DNA of 64,000 nt from RGIG6353 sp045660745 (GTDB taxonomy: Bacteria > Bacillota > Clostridia > Oscillospirales > SIG627): the NCBI GenBank assembly GCA_045660745.1, contig JAZREJ010000005.1:30627-94626 (forward strand). The letters run 5' to 3'. Shown in pieces: positions 1 to 8,837 of this stretch. Position 1 is the stretch's first letter. Every line of letters begins with the position of its first letter. Below the pieces are notes generated by a model. That model was not told the origin of the DNA. It did no database searches and saw nothing but the letters and a program-made list of their open reading frames with translations. The position numbers and the translations under genes were made by a program.

Positions 1-868
1 GCGAGTTTGAAACAACTATTTTGCAGTCATAAAGACCCGCATCGTCAAGCATTCGTCGTGCCTTATTTGTAAGATACGTGATATCTCCCGAATCAAGACG
101 GATAGCGCAGTTTTTTATGCCAAGCTCAAGGAATACCTTTATCGCATTCGGCACACCGCTATTGAGAGTGTCATAGGTATCTACAAGAAGCGTTGCATTA
201 TTCGGATATATTTCGCAATAAGTCTTGAACGCCGTATACTCATCATCAAACATCTGAACCCATGAATGAGCCATAGTACCTGTTGCGGGGATTCCGTAAT
301 CTCTGTCGGAGACGGTACACGCGGTAGCGGAGCATCCTCCGATGTACGCGGCACGCGCTCCGAGTATCGCACCCGATGCGCCCTGCGCACGGCGGGAACC
401 GAATTCCGCAACTGCTCTGCCACCTGATGCCCTAACCACCCTGTTTGCCTTAGTTGCAATAAGCGACTGATGGTTTATGGCAAGGAGCAAATAGGTTTCA
501 ATAAACTGCGCCTCAATAGCCTTTGCACGAACCGTCACTATCGGCTCACCGGGAAATATAGGTGTGCCCTCAGGAATCGCCCATATATCGCCTGTAAAAC
601 GGAATCCTTTAAGATACGAAAGAAAGTCGGACGAAAATATATTCTTGGAGTACAAAAAATCAATGTCTTCATCCGTAAATTCTAAGTTCTTTATATATTC
701 TATAACCTGTTCAAGTCCCGCAGCAATAGCAAATCCGCCACCGTCGGGAATTTCTCTGAAAAACATATCAAAATAAACTACCTCATCAGACTTTCCTGAT
801 TTCAAATAGCCGTTTGCCATAGTAAGCTCATAATAATCGCATAAAAGCGTATAATTCTCGTTTGTCAT
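1..868 (-). CDS. pncB: Nicotinate phosphoribosyltransferase, C-terminus cut by window edge
   Basis: Joins nicotinate and PRPP, with ATP hydrolysis, to give nicotinate mononucleotide in the NAD salvage pathway; cytosolic. About 289 residues are present and the C-terminus lies outside the window. The N-terminal CDYYELTMANGY segment, the EFGSRRAQG stretch and GTMAHSWVQ around the active-site histidine are typical of the family. The start at 868 has GGGAGGAG just upstream and a strong promoter at 907-935. It appears to be transcribed on its own, since a terminator at 947-972 separates it from the upstream oxidoreductase operon. Function is firm; only the missing end is uncertain. Confidence 0.93.
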   Translation of the reverse strand, partial: MTNENYTLLCDYYELTMANGYLKSGKSDEVVYFDMFFREIPDGGGFAIAAGLEQVIEYIKNLEFTDEDIDFLYSKNIFSSDFLSYLKGFRFTGDIWAIPEGTPIFPGEPIVTVRAKAIEAQFIETYLLLAINHQSLIATKANRVVRASGGRAVAEFGSRRAQGASGAILGARAAYIGGCSATACTVSDRDYGIPATGTMAHSWVQMFDDEYTAFKTYCEIYPNNATLLVDTYDTLNSGVPNAIKVFLELGIKNCAIRLDSGDITYLTNKARRMLDDAGLYDCKIVVSNS

Positions 869-906
869 ATGTGTCTCCTCCCGATTATCTTTTGCTGTTA
901 TTGAAC

Positions 907-935
907 ATTTTATCACATCAAGTCTCATGTGTCAA
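907..935 (-). promoter_or_regulatory. Sigma-A promoter of pncB
   Basis: On the minus strand TTGACA (930-935) and TAAAAT (907-912) are separated by 17 bp, about 40 bp upstream of the pncB start. Confidence 0.8.
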
Positions 936-940
936 CAAAG

Positions 941-972
941 AAAAAAGGCTGTAAAACACCTATTTTACAGCC
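941..972 (-). terminator. Terminator of the oxidoreductase operon
   Basis: A 10-bp perfect stem (947-956 with 963-972) is followed on the minus strand by a run of six Ts. It sits just past the stop codon of the NagB/oxidoreductase fusion gene. Confidence 0.85.
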
Positions 973-981
973 ATTTGAATT

Positions 982-2706
982 TTATTTATCTGCCACAGCC
1001 TGAACCTTAAGAGTCGATTCTGTGGATGAAAGAACGCTCTCGGTAAACTCACTTCCTCCGAAAAGAATCTCCGTATGGAAAACGTCGAGATAATTATAAG
1101 AAACGGGAATCCCCTCATATTCCTCGGGCGCTTTTCCCTTTTCGTAAACGTGCACCATCGGGTCGAAATAAGAATAGGAAAGAAGCCCGTTGTCGCACCA
1201 TATTCTGAACTCCCAATAGGTGGGCATCTTCCAGGAAGGTGAGGAATAGGAAACGTCCGCCAAAAGCCCCGCGCCGCCCTCAAGACGTGCCATGAAGATA
1301 GCACTGTCATGGAAGTCAGGGTATGGAGTGGCAAATGCATTCCAGGTGCGGGATGAATCAACGCTCTCTATCTTGAGTCCTGCAATATAGGATAGGATAT
1401 CGACACCGTGTATTGCGATATCGTTAATAGTACCGCCGTGCTTACCTTTTTCAAAATACCATTTCGGACGGCGATCAAGATTTATCTCATGCTGCCCTGC
1501 AAAGGATACGTTCCGCACCTTACCAAGTCTTCCGCTGTCGAGAATTTCTTTTGCTCGTTGGGTGACGGGTGTATAACGAAGCTCGAACATACATCCGACC
1601 TTTAGTCCTTTTTCACTTGAAAGACGTCTTATCTCTTCAAGCTCCTTTAAATCGGTGCAAAGAGGCTTATCTGCAATAACGTGCTTGCCTGCCTTGAGTG
1701 CCTTAATAATTGCTGCACCGCGGTCTCCGTAAGCACCTCCGAAGGCAACGGCATCAATGTCACTTGCAAGCCACTCATCGTAAGATTTATCGGAGAACGT
1801 GGTATTGAGAGCGGCTTCGGCAACCTTTCTTGCCTCCTCGTTTTCCTCAACACATCCCACAACGTCAAATTTATCGGACACGACCGCCTGATTATACATA
1901 GTATTTACATGTCCGTGACGGAAGCCGTAAAAGAGGATTTTTGTCTTTTCAATAAGTGCTGCGCTGTCGGGGTCGAGGAACATTTTGGCATTCGCGTGAC
2001 GGCGCATGGAGGTTGCGGGACAGGCTTCTCCGTATTCTCCGAAAAGAGTCTTTTTGACGGCGTCAGCCTTTGTGGGAGCGGGCACTGTGCAAACAAGAGT
2101 CTTTGCCGACATGAGTGCGGGTACTGTCAGGGTGAGTGCATATTTCGGTACGTCATCAAGTGTGGGGAAGCATCCGTCATGCACCTGTTGCATACGGCAA
2201 ATCTCGTCAAGCTCCACCTTCTTTATCATCACTTCGTCGCGGAAATTTGCAACGGGCGGGTCGTTGAATGCGATATGTCCGTTCTCGCCAATACCCATAA
2301 GAACAACGTCAACGGGATTGTTGCGGAGCAGCTCCGTATATTTTTCACACGCAACGCTAATATCCTCCGTTGCGGGAATATAATTTACACTCTTAAACGG
2401 AGCCTTTGAGAAAACGTGATCGAAAAGGTAACGTGCAAAAGACTGCTCATTTTCGATAGAAAGTCCCACGTACTCATCCATGTGATAAGCGTTTATTCTT
2501 GTAAAATCAAGGTCGGAATTAAGGAAAGCTTCAAGCGTCTCGTTTTGTGACGGAGCGGCAGCAAATATAACGTTTGCCTCTTCCTTCTCAAGAAGCACCT
2601 TCTTAATAGCCTCCACCGCAAAAGCTGCAGCAGCCTCACCCATTGCTCGGCGTGAGTCATAAACCTCCGATACAAGTTTTTCGCTTTTTACTGTTTTTAT
2701 AAGCAT
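982..2706 (-). CDS. Fusion protein: NagB-type deaminase/isomerase + Gfo/Idh/MocA oxidoreductase
   Basis: The 574-residue protein has two enzyme parts. Residues about 1-255 match the glucosamine-6-phosphate deaminase/isomerase fold, with YHMDEYVGL and GIGENGHIAFNDPP. Compared with E. coli NagB, the catalytic histidine is kept while Asp141 and Glu148 are replaced by Asn and Asp, as far as I recall a common pattern in a NagB-like subfamily. Residues about 258-574 form an NAD(P)-dependent Gfo/Idh/MocA oxidoreductase with GKHVIADKPLC, where the Lys of DKP is the usual catalytic residue. It is the last gene of a three-gene operon. The reading frame is open throughout, so the join is not a frameshift. 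An amino-sugar or sugar phosphate substrate is inferred. Confidence 0.85.
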   Translation of the reverse strand: MLIKTVKSEKLVSEVYDSRRAMGEAAAAFAVEAIKKVLLEKEEANVIFAAAPSQNETLEAFLNSDLDFTRINAYHMDEYVGLSIENEQSFARYLFDHVFSKAPFKSVNYIPATEDISVACEKYTELLRNNPVDVVLMGIGENGHIAFNDPPVANFRDEVMIKKVELDEICRMQQVHDGCFPTLDDVPKYALTLTVPALMSAKTLVCTVPAPTKADAVKKTLFGEYGEACPATSMRRHANAKMFLDPDSAALIEKTKILFYGFRHGHVNTMYNQAVVSDKFDVVGCVEENEEARKVAEAALNTTFSDKSYDEWLASDIDAVAFGGAYGDRGAAIIKALKAGKHVIADKPLCTDLKELEEIRRLSSEKGLKVGCMFELRYTPVTQRAKEILDSGRLGKVRNVSFAGQHEINLDRRPKWYFEKGKHGGTINDIAIHGVDILSYIAGLKIESVDSSRTWNAFATPYPDFHDSAIFMARLEGGAGLLADVSYSSPSWKMPTYWEFRIWCDNGLLSYSYFDPMVHVYEKGKAPEEYEGIPVSYNYLDVFHTEILFGGSEFTESVLSSTESTLKVQAVADK

Positions 2707-2718
2707 AAATGCTCCTTA

Positions 2719-3597
2719 TCAAATTTTAATTTCATTTATTTTCTCAAAGGTACGGCTTTCATTTGAGCGAACCATAGCGTTGAGAAGGAATGTGGGAAGT
2801 ATAAAGTCCTCATAGCTCTTCTTCATCTCTTCCCCGTGAAGAAGCGACATCAGTGCATCAAGCTCGGGACGATATGAATCACTGTTGGGAAGTCCTGTGG
2901 GGAATTCATTTATAACGCCCTCTTTTGCATACACCGTAATAGCATATGAATTTGGCACACAAGTGGTATATGTTCCCGTTACGTTGAATTTTTCATAGCG
3001 TGCAATAACGCTTGCGGTCTTAGCCTCTATAGAGCAGCTTATTTCAAGAACCTTCGTTCCGAAAACTCTCGTCATCATATCGACGAGATGCTCGGTGTAA
3101 AAATAAAAATTTCCGTAGGCATTAACGGGATCAAAGGGGGCTACCACATGGCCCGCACATATATCCGTAAGCTCACCGTTCTTTATCATATCAGCAAGCT
3201 TTACAGTGCCTTCATACTCCGCACAGATACTGCCTCCGCATAGCTTTACCCCGTTCTTTTTCGCAAGACGCGCTATTTCAAGCGCATCCTCCTCGGAACA
3301 GGTGATGGGCTTGTCAATAAACATGGGAACGCCCGATTCCATATAAGGTGCGGCGTACTTCAAGTGATTGTCACCATGGCGCGCCGTAACAATAACGGCA
3401 TCAACCTTTCCGACACACTCATCGAAGGTATCCATAACAGGGACTCCGTATGATGCGTTGAGTTTTTCGGCACTTGCTCTGTCGTCACTGTAAACACCGA
3501 TGACCTCAAGCTCGGGATAAAGTCCTCTTTTGTTTATAAGAGTTAAAAAACCGCCTGCATGGGAATTTTCACATCCGAGTATTACAACCTTAAACAT
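2719..3597 (-). CDS. Gfo/Idh/MocA-family oxidoreductase
   Basis: A 292-residue putative NAD(P)-dependent sugar dehydrogenase. The N-terminal Rossmann part begins FKVVILGCENSH, an altered form of the usual GxGxxG loop. The VPMFIDKPITCS segment carries the family's catalytic lysine. The C-terminal substrate-binding sheet domain is shorter than in most members (usual total 330-390). It lies 12 bp upstream of the fusion gene and 12 bp downstream of a third oxidoreductase, so the three are almost certainly one transcript. The substrate is unknown; the operon context suggests sugar or amino-sugar oxidation. Confidence 0.8.
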   Translation of the reverse strand: MFKVVILGCENSHAGGFLTLINKRGLYPELEVIGVYSDDRASAEKLNASYGVPVMDTFDECVGKVDAVIVTARHGDNHLKYAAPYMESGVPMFIDKPITCSEEDALEIARLAKKNGVKLCGGSICAEYEGTVKLADMIKNGELTDICAGHVVAPFDPVNAYGNFYFYTEHLVDMMTRVFGTKVLEISCSIEAKTASVIARYEKFNVTGTYTTCVPNSYAITVYAKEGVINEFPTGLPNSDSYRPELDALMSLLHGEEMKKSYEDFILPTFLLNAMVRSNESRTFEKINEIKI

Positions 3598-3609
3598 CGT
3601 TTTTCTCCT

Positions 3610-4686
3610 TTAGATACTGAATTTAACGGGAAGAGGATTTTCTGCGTGACAGGTCTCTATAACGCGAATAACCTGTGCCGCCATTTCGGGCTTAATTGCA
3701 AGTTCCTTTCCGTTCATTACTGTATCGTACATCATAAGATAGAAGTTCTTTACGGCAACGTCAAAAGAGGTACCGCTGATAGCATCCTCTTCAACAATAA
3801 AGTCAAGTTTCTCTCCGCAGTAAACAGGCTCACCGTTTGCGCCTTCAAGGAAGGTCTTCTGTACAGGGCGCTCCGGATACTTGGAAAAATCGTCGATGTA
3901 CTTTATCTTATAGTTTCCGTGAGTACCCGTAAAGGTACCCTTGGTTCCGTACACCTTGAACACATAGTCGGTTATAGCGTCACTTGAAATGACCTCAATG
4001 TCAACAACGGGCTTACCCGGTGCATCCAGGATTATCTTTGCAAAATCGTCACTGTCGCCGCTTGTAAGAGCTGTTGCAAGCCTTGAATAAGCAACGCGCA
4101 CCTTTTCGTCCCAGCCGAGAAGGTCAAGCGCCTGACGGATGGGATGAGGGCCGGAATTGTAAATACCGCCGGCAACGCAAGCCTGAAGCGTCTGCCAGTC
4201 CCAACGTCTTCCGAAGCCGTTGTACTTGAGATTTATCTGAAGAACATCGCCGAGCTTACCGCTTTCAATTACCTCTTTAACCTTGAGGAAGGAGGGAGCG
4301 AGAAGCGACTGATGGAATGCCGCTATAACAACACCTTTCTCGCGTGCAATCTCCATGAGTTCAGCACACTCAAAATAAGTTCTTCCAAAAGGCTTTTCGG
4401 AAAGAACGTTAAAGCCGTGTAAAAGAAGATCGCGGGATACGGGATAGTGCATATGCGAATACGAAGCATTGATTACAAGGTCGATATCCTGTCTTGCGAA
4501 AAGCTCTGTGTAATCGGCGTAAACATCGCATCCAAACTCAACTGCCGCTTTTTCACGTCTCTTGGTATCCGCTTCAACAATGGCAACCACTTCGCAAAAG
4601 TCATTTGCCTCGGATTTAAAAAATTGTCCGTGAATATTTCGGCCGCTTCGGCCCTGACCGATTATGGCAACTTTCATTTTTTTCAT
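3610..4686 (-). CDS. Gfo/Idh/MocA-family oxidoreductase, first gene of operon
   Basis: A 358-residue protein of normal family length. MKVAIIGQGRSGRNIHG gives the nucleotide-binding loop and LSEKPFGRTYFE the catalytic lysine region; GGIYNSGPHPI resembles the active-site histidine helix. Two ATG codons lie close together; the first is 8 bp after GGAGG and is preferred. It is divergent from the AraC regulator at 4829, the likely activator. A small hairpin (about 4704-4718) sits in the 5' leader, close to the ribosome binding site. The exact sugar substrate cannot be read from the sequence. Confidence 0.8.
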   Translation of the reverse strand: MKKMKVAIIGQGRSGRNIHGQFFKSEANDFCEVVAIVEADTKRREKAAVEFGCDVYADYTELFARQDIDLVINASYSHMHYPVSRDLLLHGFNVLSEKPFGRTYFECAELMEIAREKGVVIAAFHQSLLAPSFLKVKEVIESGKLGDVLQINLKYNGFGRRWDWQTLQACVAGGIYNSGPHPIRQALDLLGWDEKVRVAYSRLATALTSGDSDDFAKIILDAPGKPVVDIEVISSDAITDYVFKVYGTKGTFTGTHGNYKIKYIDDFSKYPERPVQKTFLEGANGEPVYCGEKLDFIVEEDAISGTSFDVAVKNFYLMMYDTVMNGKELAIKPEMAAQVIRVIETCHAENPLPVKFSI

Positions 4687-4781
4687 TACTTTATCCTCCG
4701 TGTGAGAGCTTTGCTCTCTTTTGTTATTCTTAGTTTATCACAATAAGATTTTAATTTATATTGTATTTTTTACCTTTATTA

Positions 4782-4810
4782 TTGCATTTTTTACTTTTTT
4801 GTGTTATCAT
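4782..4810 (+). promoter_or_regulatory. Promoter of AraC regulator
   Basis: TTGCAT (4782-4787) and TATCAT (4805-4810) are 17 bp apart. The promoter lies downstream of the first in-frame ATG at 4721, supporting the later start at 4829. Confidence 0.6.
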
Positions 4811-4828
4811 AAAACAACAAGGAGTGTG

Positions 4829-5620
4829 ATGCGTGTGTTTATAAGAGAAATAGGTAAAAGTGTACCCGAGGTATCCCACAAAAGAATAGAGGTTCCCGAC
4901 CGCAGTGTCTATTTCAACCACATTCACAACAGATGTGAATTTCTGCTTTTTATAAGCGGTGAAGCCGAATACAATATTGACGGAAAGGTATACACCCCGT
5001 CTCCTTGGGATCTTATATTCATACCAAGCGGAGTTTATCACTATCTTATACCTCTCTCCCCCGTTCCGTACGAGAATTACATTATCGGAGTTGCTCCATA
5101 CCTCATATCACAAGCACATTATAAAAAGATATTTACCCCGCCCTACATAATCAACATCAAAGACGACCCTGAGCTTCCGGGATTTTTTTCACGGCTTGAC
5201 ATTTACGACAGCACATACTCCAATGACGATTTTGCAAGGTGTACTTTTTCTCTTATAAGTGAGCTTTCAACCTACCTGTATTATAAAAAAGATACTCTGT
5301 CTTCTCCTGCCGAGAGCACGGGAGATATAATGATAAACGAAATCATCAAATACATTTCCCAAAACCTAAAAAACCCCTTGAGTGCCGACATTATTTCCCG
5401 CGGACTTCTTTTGTCTAAATCTTATATACAAAATACCTTCTCCAAAAAGATGCACATAGGGCTCAAGGAATATATAATGAAGAAAAAAATATACGCAGCC
5501 CATGCGGACATCAAGCGCGGCGTATCTCCGGTCGAGGTATGCGAGCAATATGCATTCGGAGATTATTCCTCATTTTACAGATTATACAAAAAGACATTTT
5601 CAAAGTCCCCGAGAGAATAA
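4829..5620 (+). CDS. AraC-family transcriptional regulator
   Basis: Starts at ATG 4829, just after AAGGAG, giving 263 residues; an in-frame extension to 4721 would lie upstream of the likely promoter and has no ribosome binding site. Residues about 15-100 form a cupin-like sugar-sensing domain (NHIHNRCEFLLFISG, then WDLIFIPSGVYHYL). Residues about 165-263 hold the two HTH motifs typical of AraC (LSADIISRGLLLSKSYIQ and the SSFYRLYKKTFSKSP end). It is divergent from the three oxidoreductase genes and probably activates them in response to their sugar; this role is inferred from position. Confidence 0.87.
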   Translation: MRVFIREIGKSVPEVSHKRIEVPDRSVYFNHIHNRCEFLLFISGEAEYNIDGKVYTPSPWDLIFIPSGVYHYLIPLSPVPYENYIIGVAPYLISQAHYKKIFTPPYIINIKDDPELPGFFSRLDIYDSTYSNDDFARCTFSLISELSTYLYYKKDTLSSPAESTGDIMINEIIKYISQNLKNPLSADIISRGLLLSKSYIQNTFSKKMHIGLKEYIMKKKIYAAHADIKRGVSPVEVCEQYAFGDYSSFYRLYKKTFSKSPRE

Positions 5621-5639
5621 TTTTTTGTGCATATTGGCA

Positions 5640-5668
5640 TTGACAAAAAACTCTAAATGTAGTATAAT
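5640..5668 (+). promoter_or_regulatory. Consensus sigma-A promoter of pflBA
   Basis: TTGACA (5640-5645) and TATAAT (5663-5668) match the consensus at all 12 positions with 17-bp spacing. Transcription should begin near 5675, just before the riboswitch. Confidence 0.92.
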
Positions 5669-5686
5669 GAGACAAAAGAAAAAATA

Positions 5687-5760
5687 CTTTTACATGACTG
5701 ACGGATAAAGGCGAGTTAACGCTTGTGGAATGTAAAAGATATAAGCCGACCGTCTGGGCA
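5687..5760 (+). ncRNA. ZTP (ZMP) riboswitch, pfl motif
   Basis: The leader contains the pfl-motif signature GCCGACCGTCTGGGCA (5745-5760). Upstream, a 9-bp stem pairs CTTTTACAT (5687-5695) with ATGTAAAAG (5730-5738) and encloses the GACTGACGG loop. This RNA class binds the purine intermediate ZMP/ZTP, which builds up when 10-formyl-tetrahydrofolate is short, and turns on genes that supply formate or folate carbon. The conserved 3' GGGC is also the first part of the terminator stem at 5756-5785. Ligand binding and terminator formation should therefore exclude each other, as in an ON switch. Confidence 0.9.
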
Positions 5761-5798
5761 AGTCAGTGTATGTACTGATTTGCCCTTTTATATTTTTT
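5756..5798 (+). terminator. Riboswitch-controlled terminator before pflB
   Basis: A 12-bp stem (5756-5767 with 5774-5785, one G-T pair) with a 6-base loop is followed by a T-rich tract. It overlaps the last bases of the ZTP aptamer and ends just before the pflB ribosome binding site. Confidence 0.9.
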
Positions 5799-5810
5799 GA
5801 GGTGACACAT

Positions 5811-8042
5811 ATGAAACACAACAATTGGAAGGGATTCGCCCCGGGTGTATGGCAGGACGAAATAAACGTCCGTGACTTTATACAGAAAAACTATACCGAA
5901 TATACGGAAGACGACTCATTTTTGAGCGGTGCTACCGAGCGTACAAGCACACTCATGAAAAAGGTGCAAACTCTTTTCACTCTGGAGCGCCAGCTCGGAG
6001 GAGTGCTTGATATTGATACTGCAACAGTCTCATCACTTACAAGCTTTTCTCCCGGATACATAGACAAAGAAAACGAAATAATCGTAGGTCTTCAGACCAA
6101 CCGTCCCTTAAAGCGTGCTGTCTGCCCCTTCGGAGGCATCCGTATGGCACGTCAGGCGTGTGAGGCTTACGGATACAAGCTCTCAGAAACGGTTGAGGAC
6201 GAATTCCGCTACCGCACGACTCACAACGACGGTGTTTTCCGTGCGTACACAGACGAGATGCGTCAGGCAAGAAAGTGCCACGTTATCACAGGACTTCCCG
6301 ATGCTTACGGCAGAGGAAGAATCATCGGCGACTACAGGCGAGTGGCTCTCTATGGCATTGACAGACTTATAGAAGAAAAGAAGAAGGATAAGGCAAGCCT
6401 TGACGCGTATCCCTTCAGCACTGCAACCATCCGTATTGATGAGGAGCTTTACAAACAGATATCCTTCCTTGGCAAGCTCAAGGAGATGGCAGCCCTTTAC
6501 GGATTTGATATAAGCGAGCCCGCAAAAGACGCAAGAGAGGCAGTACAGTGGACCTATTTTGCATATCTCGGTGCTATTAAGGAGCAGAACGGTGCGGCAA
6601 TGTCTCTCGGACGTGTTGCTACCTTCTTTGACATTTACTTTGAGCGCGACCTCAAGGCGGGTATCCTTACAGAAGAGGGAGCACAGGAGATACTTGACGA
6701 TTTCGTCATCAAGCTTCGTATGGCGCGCCATCTGCGCACCCCCGAATACAACGAGCTCTTCGGCGGCGACCCCATGTGGATAACAGAGGCTGTCGGAGGT
6801 ATGGGCGAGGACGGACGTACTCTTGTCACCAAGTCAAGCTTCCGCATACTCAATACACTCTACACTCTAAACTCATCTCCCGAGCCCAACCTTACCGTGC
6901 TTTGGTCGACGTCGCTTCCCGAGCCCTTCAAGCGCTTTTGCGCTAAGGTGTCTCGCGATACCGATTCGATACAATATGAAAATGACGACATCATGCGTCC
7001 CATCTACGGTGACGATTACGCAATCGCATGCTGTGTATCGGCAATGAAGCTCGGAAAGCAGATGCAGTTCTTCGGTGCAAGATGTAACCTTGCAAAGCTT
7101 CTTCTCATTGCCATCAACGGCGGTTATGACCACACCAGCGGTATGAAGATAGGTCCTCAGATGGAGCCTCTCACAGGTGACGTTCTTGATTTTGAAACCG
7201 TTATGTCTCGCTATGCGACTTACATGACCTGGCTTTCAAAGCTTTACGTCAATACCATGAACGTAATTCATTACATGCATGACAAATACTGCTACGAAAA
7301 GACTCAAATGGCGCTTCACGATACAGACGTTGAACGTCTCATGGCATTCGGTATTGCAGGACTTTCGGTAGTTGCCGACTCGCTCAGTGCCATAAAGTAC
7401 GCAAAGGTTTCGCCCGTAAGAGACTCAAACGGCTATATCATTGAATACAACACAGAGGGTGCTTTCCCGAAATTCGGCAACGACGACGACCGTGTTGACC
7501 TTATTGCCAAGGATATCACACACCTCTTTATAACCGAGCTTCGTAAGACCCCAACCTACCGCAATGCTATACACACGCTTTCTGTACTCACCATTACTTC
7601 AAACGTAATGTATGGTAAGAACACGGGCGCAACTCCCGACGGCAGAAAGGCTTCGGAACCATTTGCTCCGGGTGCCAATCCCATGCACAACAGAGAAGAA
7701 AACGGAGCACTCGCCTCCCTCAACTCGGTTGCAAAAATCAGCTACGACGATTGCCGTGACGGAATTTCAAATACCTTCTCTATCACTCCCGAAGCTCTCG
7801 GACGTGAGGAGGACGAGAGAATCACAAACCTCGTTTCCATACTCGACGGATATTTCGCAAAGAACGCTCACCACATAAACGTAAACGTTCTGAACCGCGA
7901 AACCCTCATTGACGCTTATAACAATCCCGAAAACTATCCGAATCTCACCATCCGTGTATCGGGTTATGCCGTTAACTTCAACAAGCTTTCCCGCGAACAG
8001 CAAAGAGAAGTCATCAGCCGTACCTTCCACGAGTCCGTATGA
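5811..8042 (+). CDS. pflB: Pyruvate formate-lyase (formate C-acetyltransferase)
   Basis: Cleaves pyruvate with CoA to acetyl-CoA and formate in anaerobic cytosol. The ATG at 5811 follows GAGGTG; the in-frame codon at 5766 lies inside the terminator and is rejected. At 743 residues it is close to the usual PFL length (about 740-760). The adjacent catalytic cysteines are in AIACCVSAM and the glycyl-radical loop is RVSGYAVNF near the C-terminus, so both radical-transfer sites are present. pflA overlaps by 4 bp. Control by the ZTP riboswitch implies that formate from this enzyme feeds 10-formyl-tetrahydrofolate for purine synthesis, besides any fermentative role. Confidence 0.96.
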   Translation: MKHNNWKGFAPGVWQDEINVRDFIQKNYTEYTEDDSFLSGATERTSTLMKKVQTLFTLERQLGGVLDIDTATVSSLTSFSPGYIDKENEIIVGLQTNRPLKRAVCPFGGIRMARQACEAYGYKLSETVEDEFRYRTTHNDGVFRAYTDEMRQARKCHVITGLPDAYGRGRIIGDYRRVALYGIDRLIEEKKKDKASLDAYPFSTATIRIDEELYKQISFLGKLKEMAALYGFDISEPAKDAREAVQWTYFAYLGAIKEQNGAAMSLGRVATFFDIYFERDLKAGILTEEGAQEILDDFVIKLRMARHLRTPEYNELFGGDPMWITEAVGGMGEDGRTLVTKSSFRILNTLYTLNSSPEPNLTVLWSTSLPEPFKRFCAKVSRDTDSIQYENDDIMRPIYGDDYAIACCVSAMKLGKQMQFFGARCNLAKLLLIAINGGYDHTSGMKIGPQMEPLTGDVLDFETVMSRYATYMTWLSKLYVNTMNVIHYMHDKYCYEKTQMALHDTDVERLMAFGIAGLSVVADSLSAIKYAKVSPVRDSNGYIIEYNTEGAFPKFGNDDDRVDLIAKDITHLFITELRKTPTYRNAIHTLSVLTITSNVMYGKNTGATPDGRKASEPFAPGANPMHNREENGALASLNSVAKISYDDCRDGISNTFSITPEALGREEDERITNLVSILDGYFAKNAHHINVNVLNRETLIDAYNNPENYPNLTIRVSGYAVNFNKLSREQQREVISRTFHESV

Positions 8043-8740
8043 AGGGAAGAATACATTCCTTTCAGAGTCTCGGAGCGGTTGACGGACCGGGAATACGATA
8101 CGTAGTATTTCTTCAAGGGTGTCCCCTTCGGTGCTCCTGTTGTCACAATCCCGACACTTGGGATTTTTCGGGCGGAACTGAATATACAGCAGAAGAGGTT
8201 ATCTCAAAAGTCGCACGCTTCAAGAGCTATTTCGGCGTCGACGGAGGAGTTACAGCCTCGGGTGGAGAGCCACTGTGTCAGGCGGAATTTGTAAAGGAGC
8301 TTTTCGTCTTTTGTCACGAAAAAGGCATAAACACCTGTCTTGACACCTCCGGATGTATACTTGACGATTCTACAAAAGCACTTCTTGACGTGACCGACCG
8401 TGTGCTTCTTGACATAAAATACACCGATGAGGAGTCATATGAAAAACACGTCGGCATGCCGTACGAGAATGCTCTCGCCTTTCTGTCCTATCTTAACGAA
8501 AAGGGCATTCCCACAACGCTCAGGCAAGTAATAATCCCCACGGTAAACGACACTCCCGAAAACATAAACCGATTTTACGCACTGCGTGACTCACATGCGT
8601 GTGTTGACACAATCGAGCTTCTTCCTTTCAGAAAAATATGCGATATGAAGTACAAAAAGCTCGGAATCCCCTTCCCTTTTGCCAATATAAGAGAGGCAAC
8701 AAAAAGCGATATTGAAAAACTGAAGCCTGTGCAAATTTAA
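8039..8740 (+). CDS. pflA: Pyruvate formate-lyase activating enzyme (radical SAM)
   Basis: Uses S-adenosylmethionine and a [4Fe-4S] cluster to place the glycyl radical on PFL. The cluster motif CX3CX2C is in CPLRCSCCHNP (residues about 29-39), followed by GGVTASGGEPL, the SAM-binding GGE. At 233 residues it has the normal single-domain length. Its ATG overlaps the pflB stop codon (ATGA), pointing to translational coupling. A strong hairpin terminator starts just before its stop codon. Confidence 0.95.
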   Translation: MKGRIHSFQSLGAVDGPGIRYVVFLQGCPLRCSCCHNPDTWDFSGGTEYTAEEVISKVARFKSYFGVDGGVTASGGEPLCQAEFVKELFVFCHEKGINTCLDTSGCILDDSTKALLDVTDRVLLDIKYTDEESYEKHVGMPYENALAFLSYLNEKGIPTTLRQVIIPTVNDTPENINRFYALRDSHACVDTIELLPFRKICDMKYKKLGIPFPFANIREATKSDIEKLKPVQI

Positions 8741-8753
8741 TTGCACAGGCTTC
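8722..8753 (+). terminator. Terminator of pflBA
   Basis: A perfect 13-bp stem (8722-8734 with 8741-8753) overlaps the pflA stop codon. The tract after it is only moderately T-rich. Confidence 0.75.
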
Positions 8754-8837
8754 ATTATTATGTCTTCATTTAAAATGACGAATGCTTTCTCAAAGCTCTC
8801 GCCATTGTCATAGCCGTTTCGTTCAATAACCGCGATT

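Noticed and set aside
1681..2409. Plus-strand open frame of 242 codons
   Set aside because: It is opposite the NagB/oxidoreductase fusion and reads as a shadow of its codon pattern.
4721..4828. N-terminal membrane segment on the first AraC regulator
   Set aside because: The hydrophobic extension is the translation of AT-rich promoter DNA; AAGGAG and the promoter support the start at 4829.
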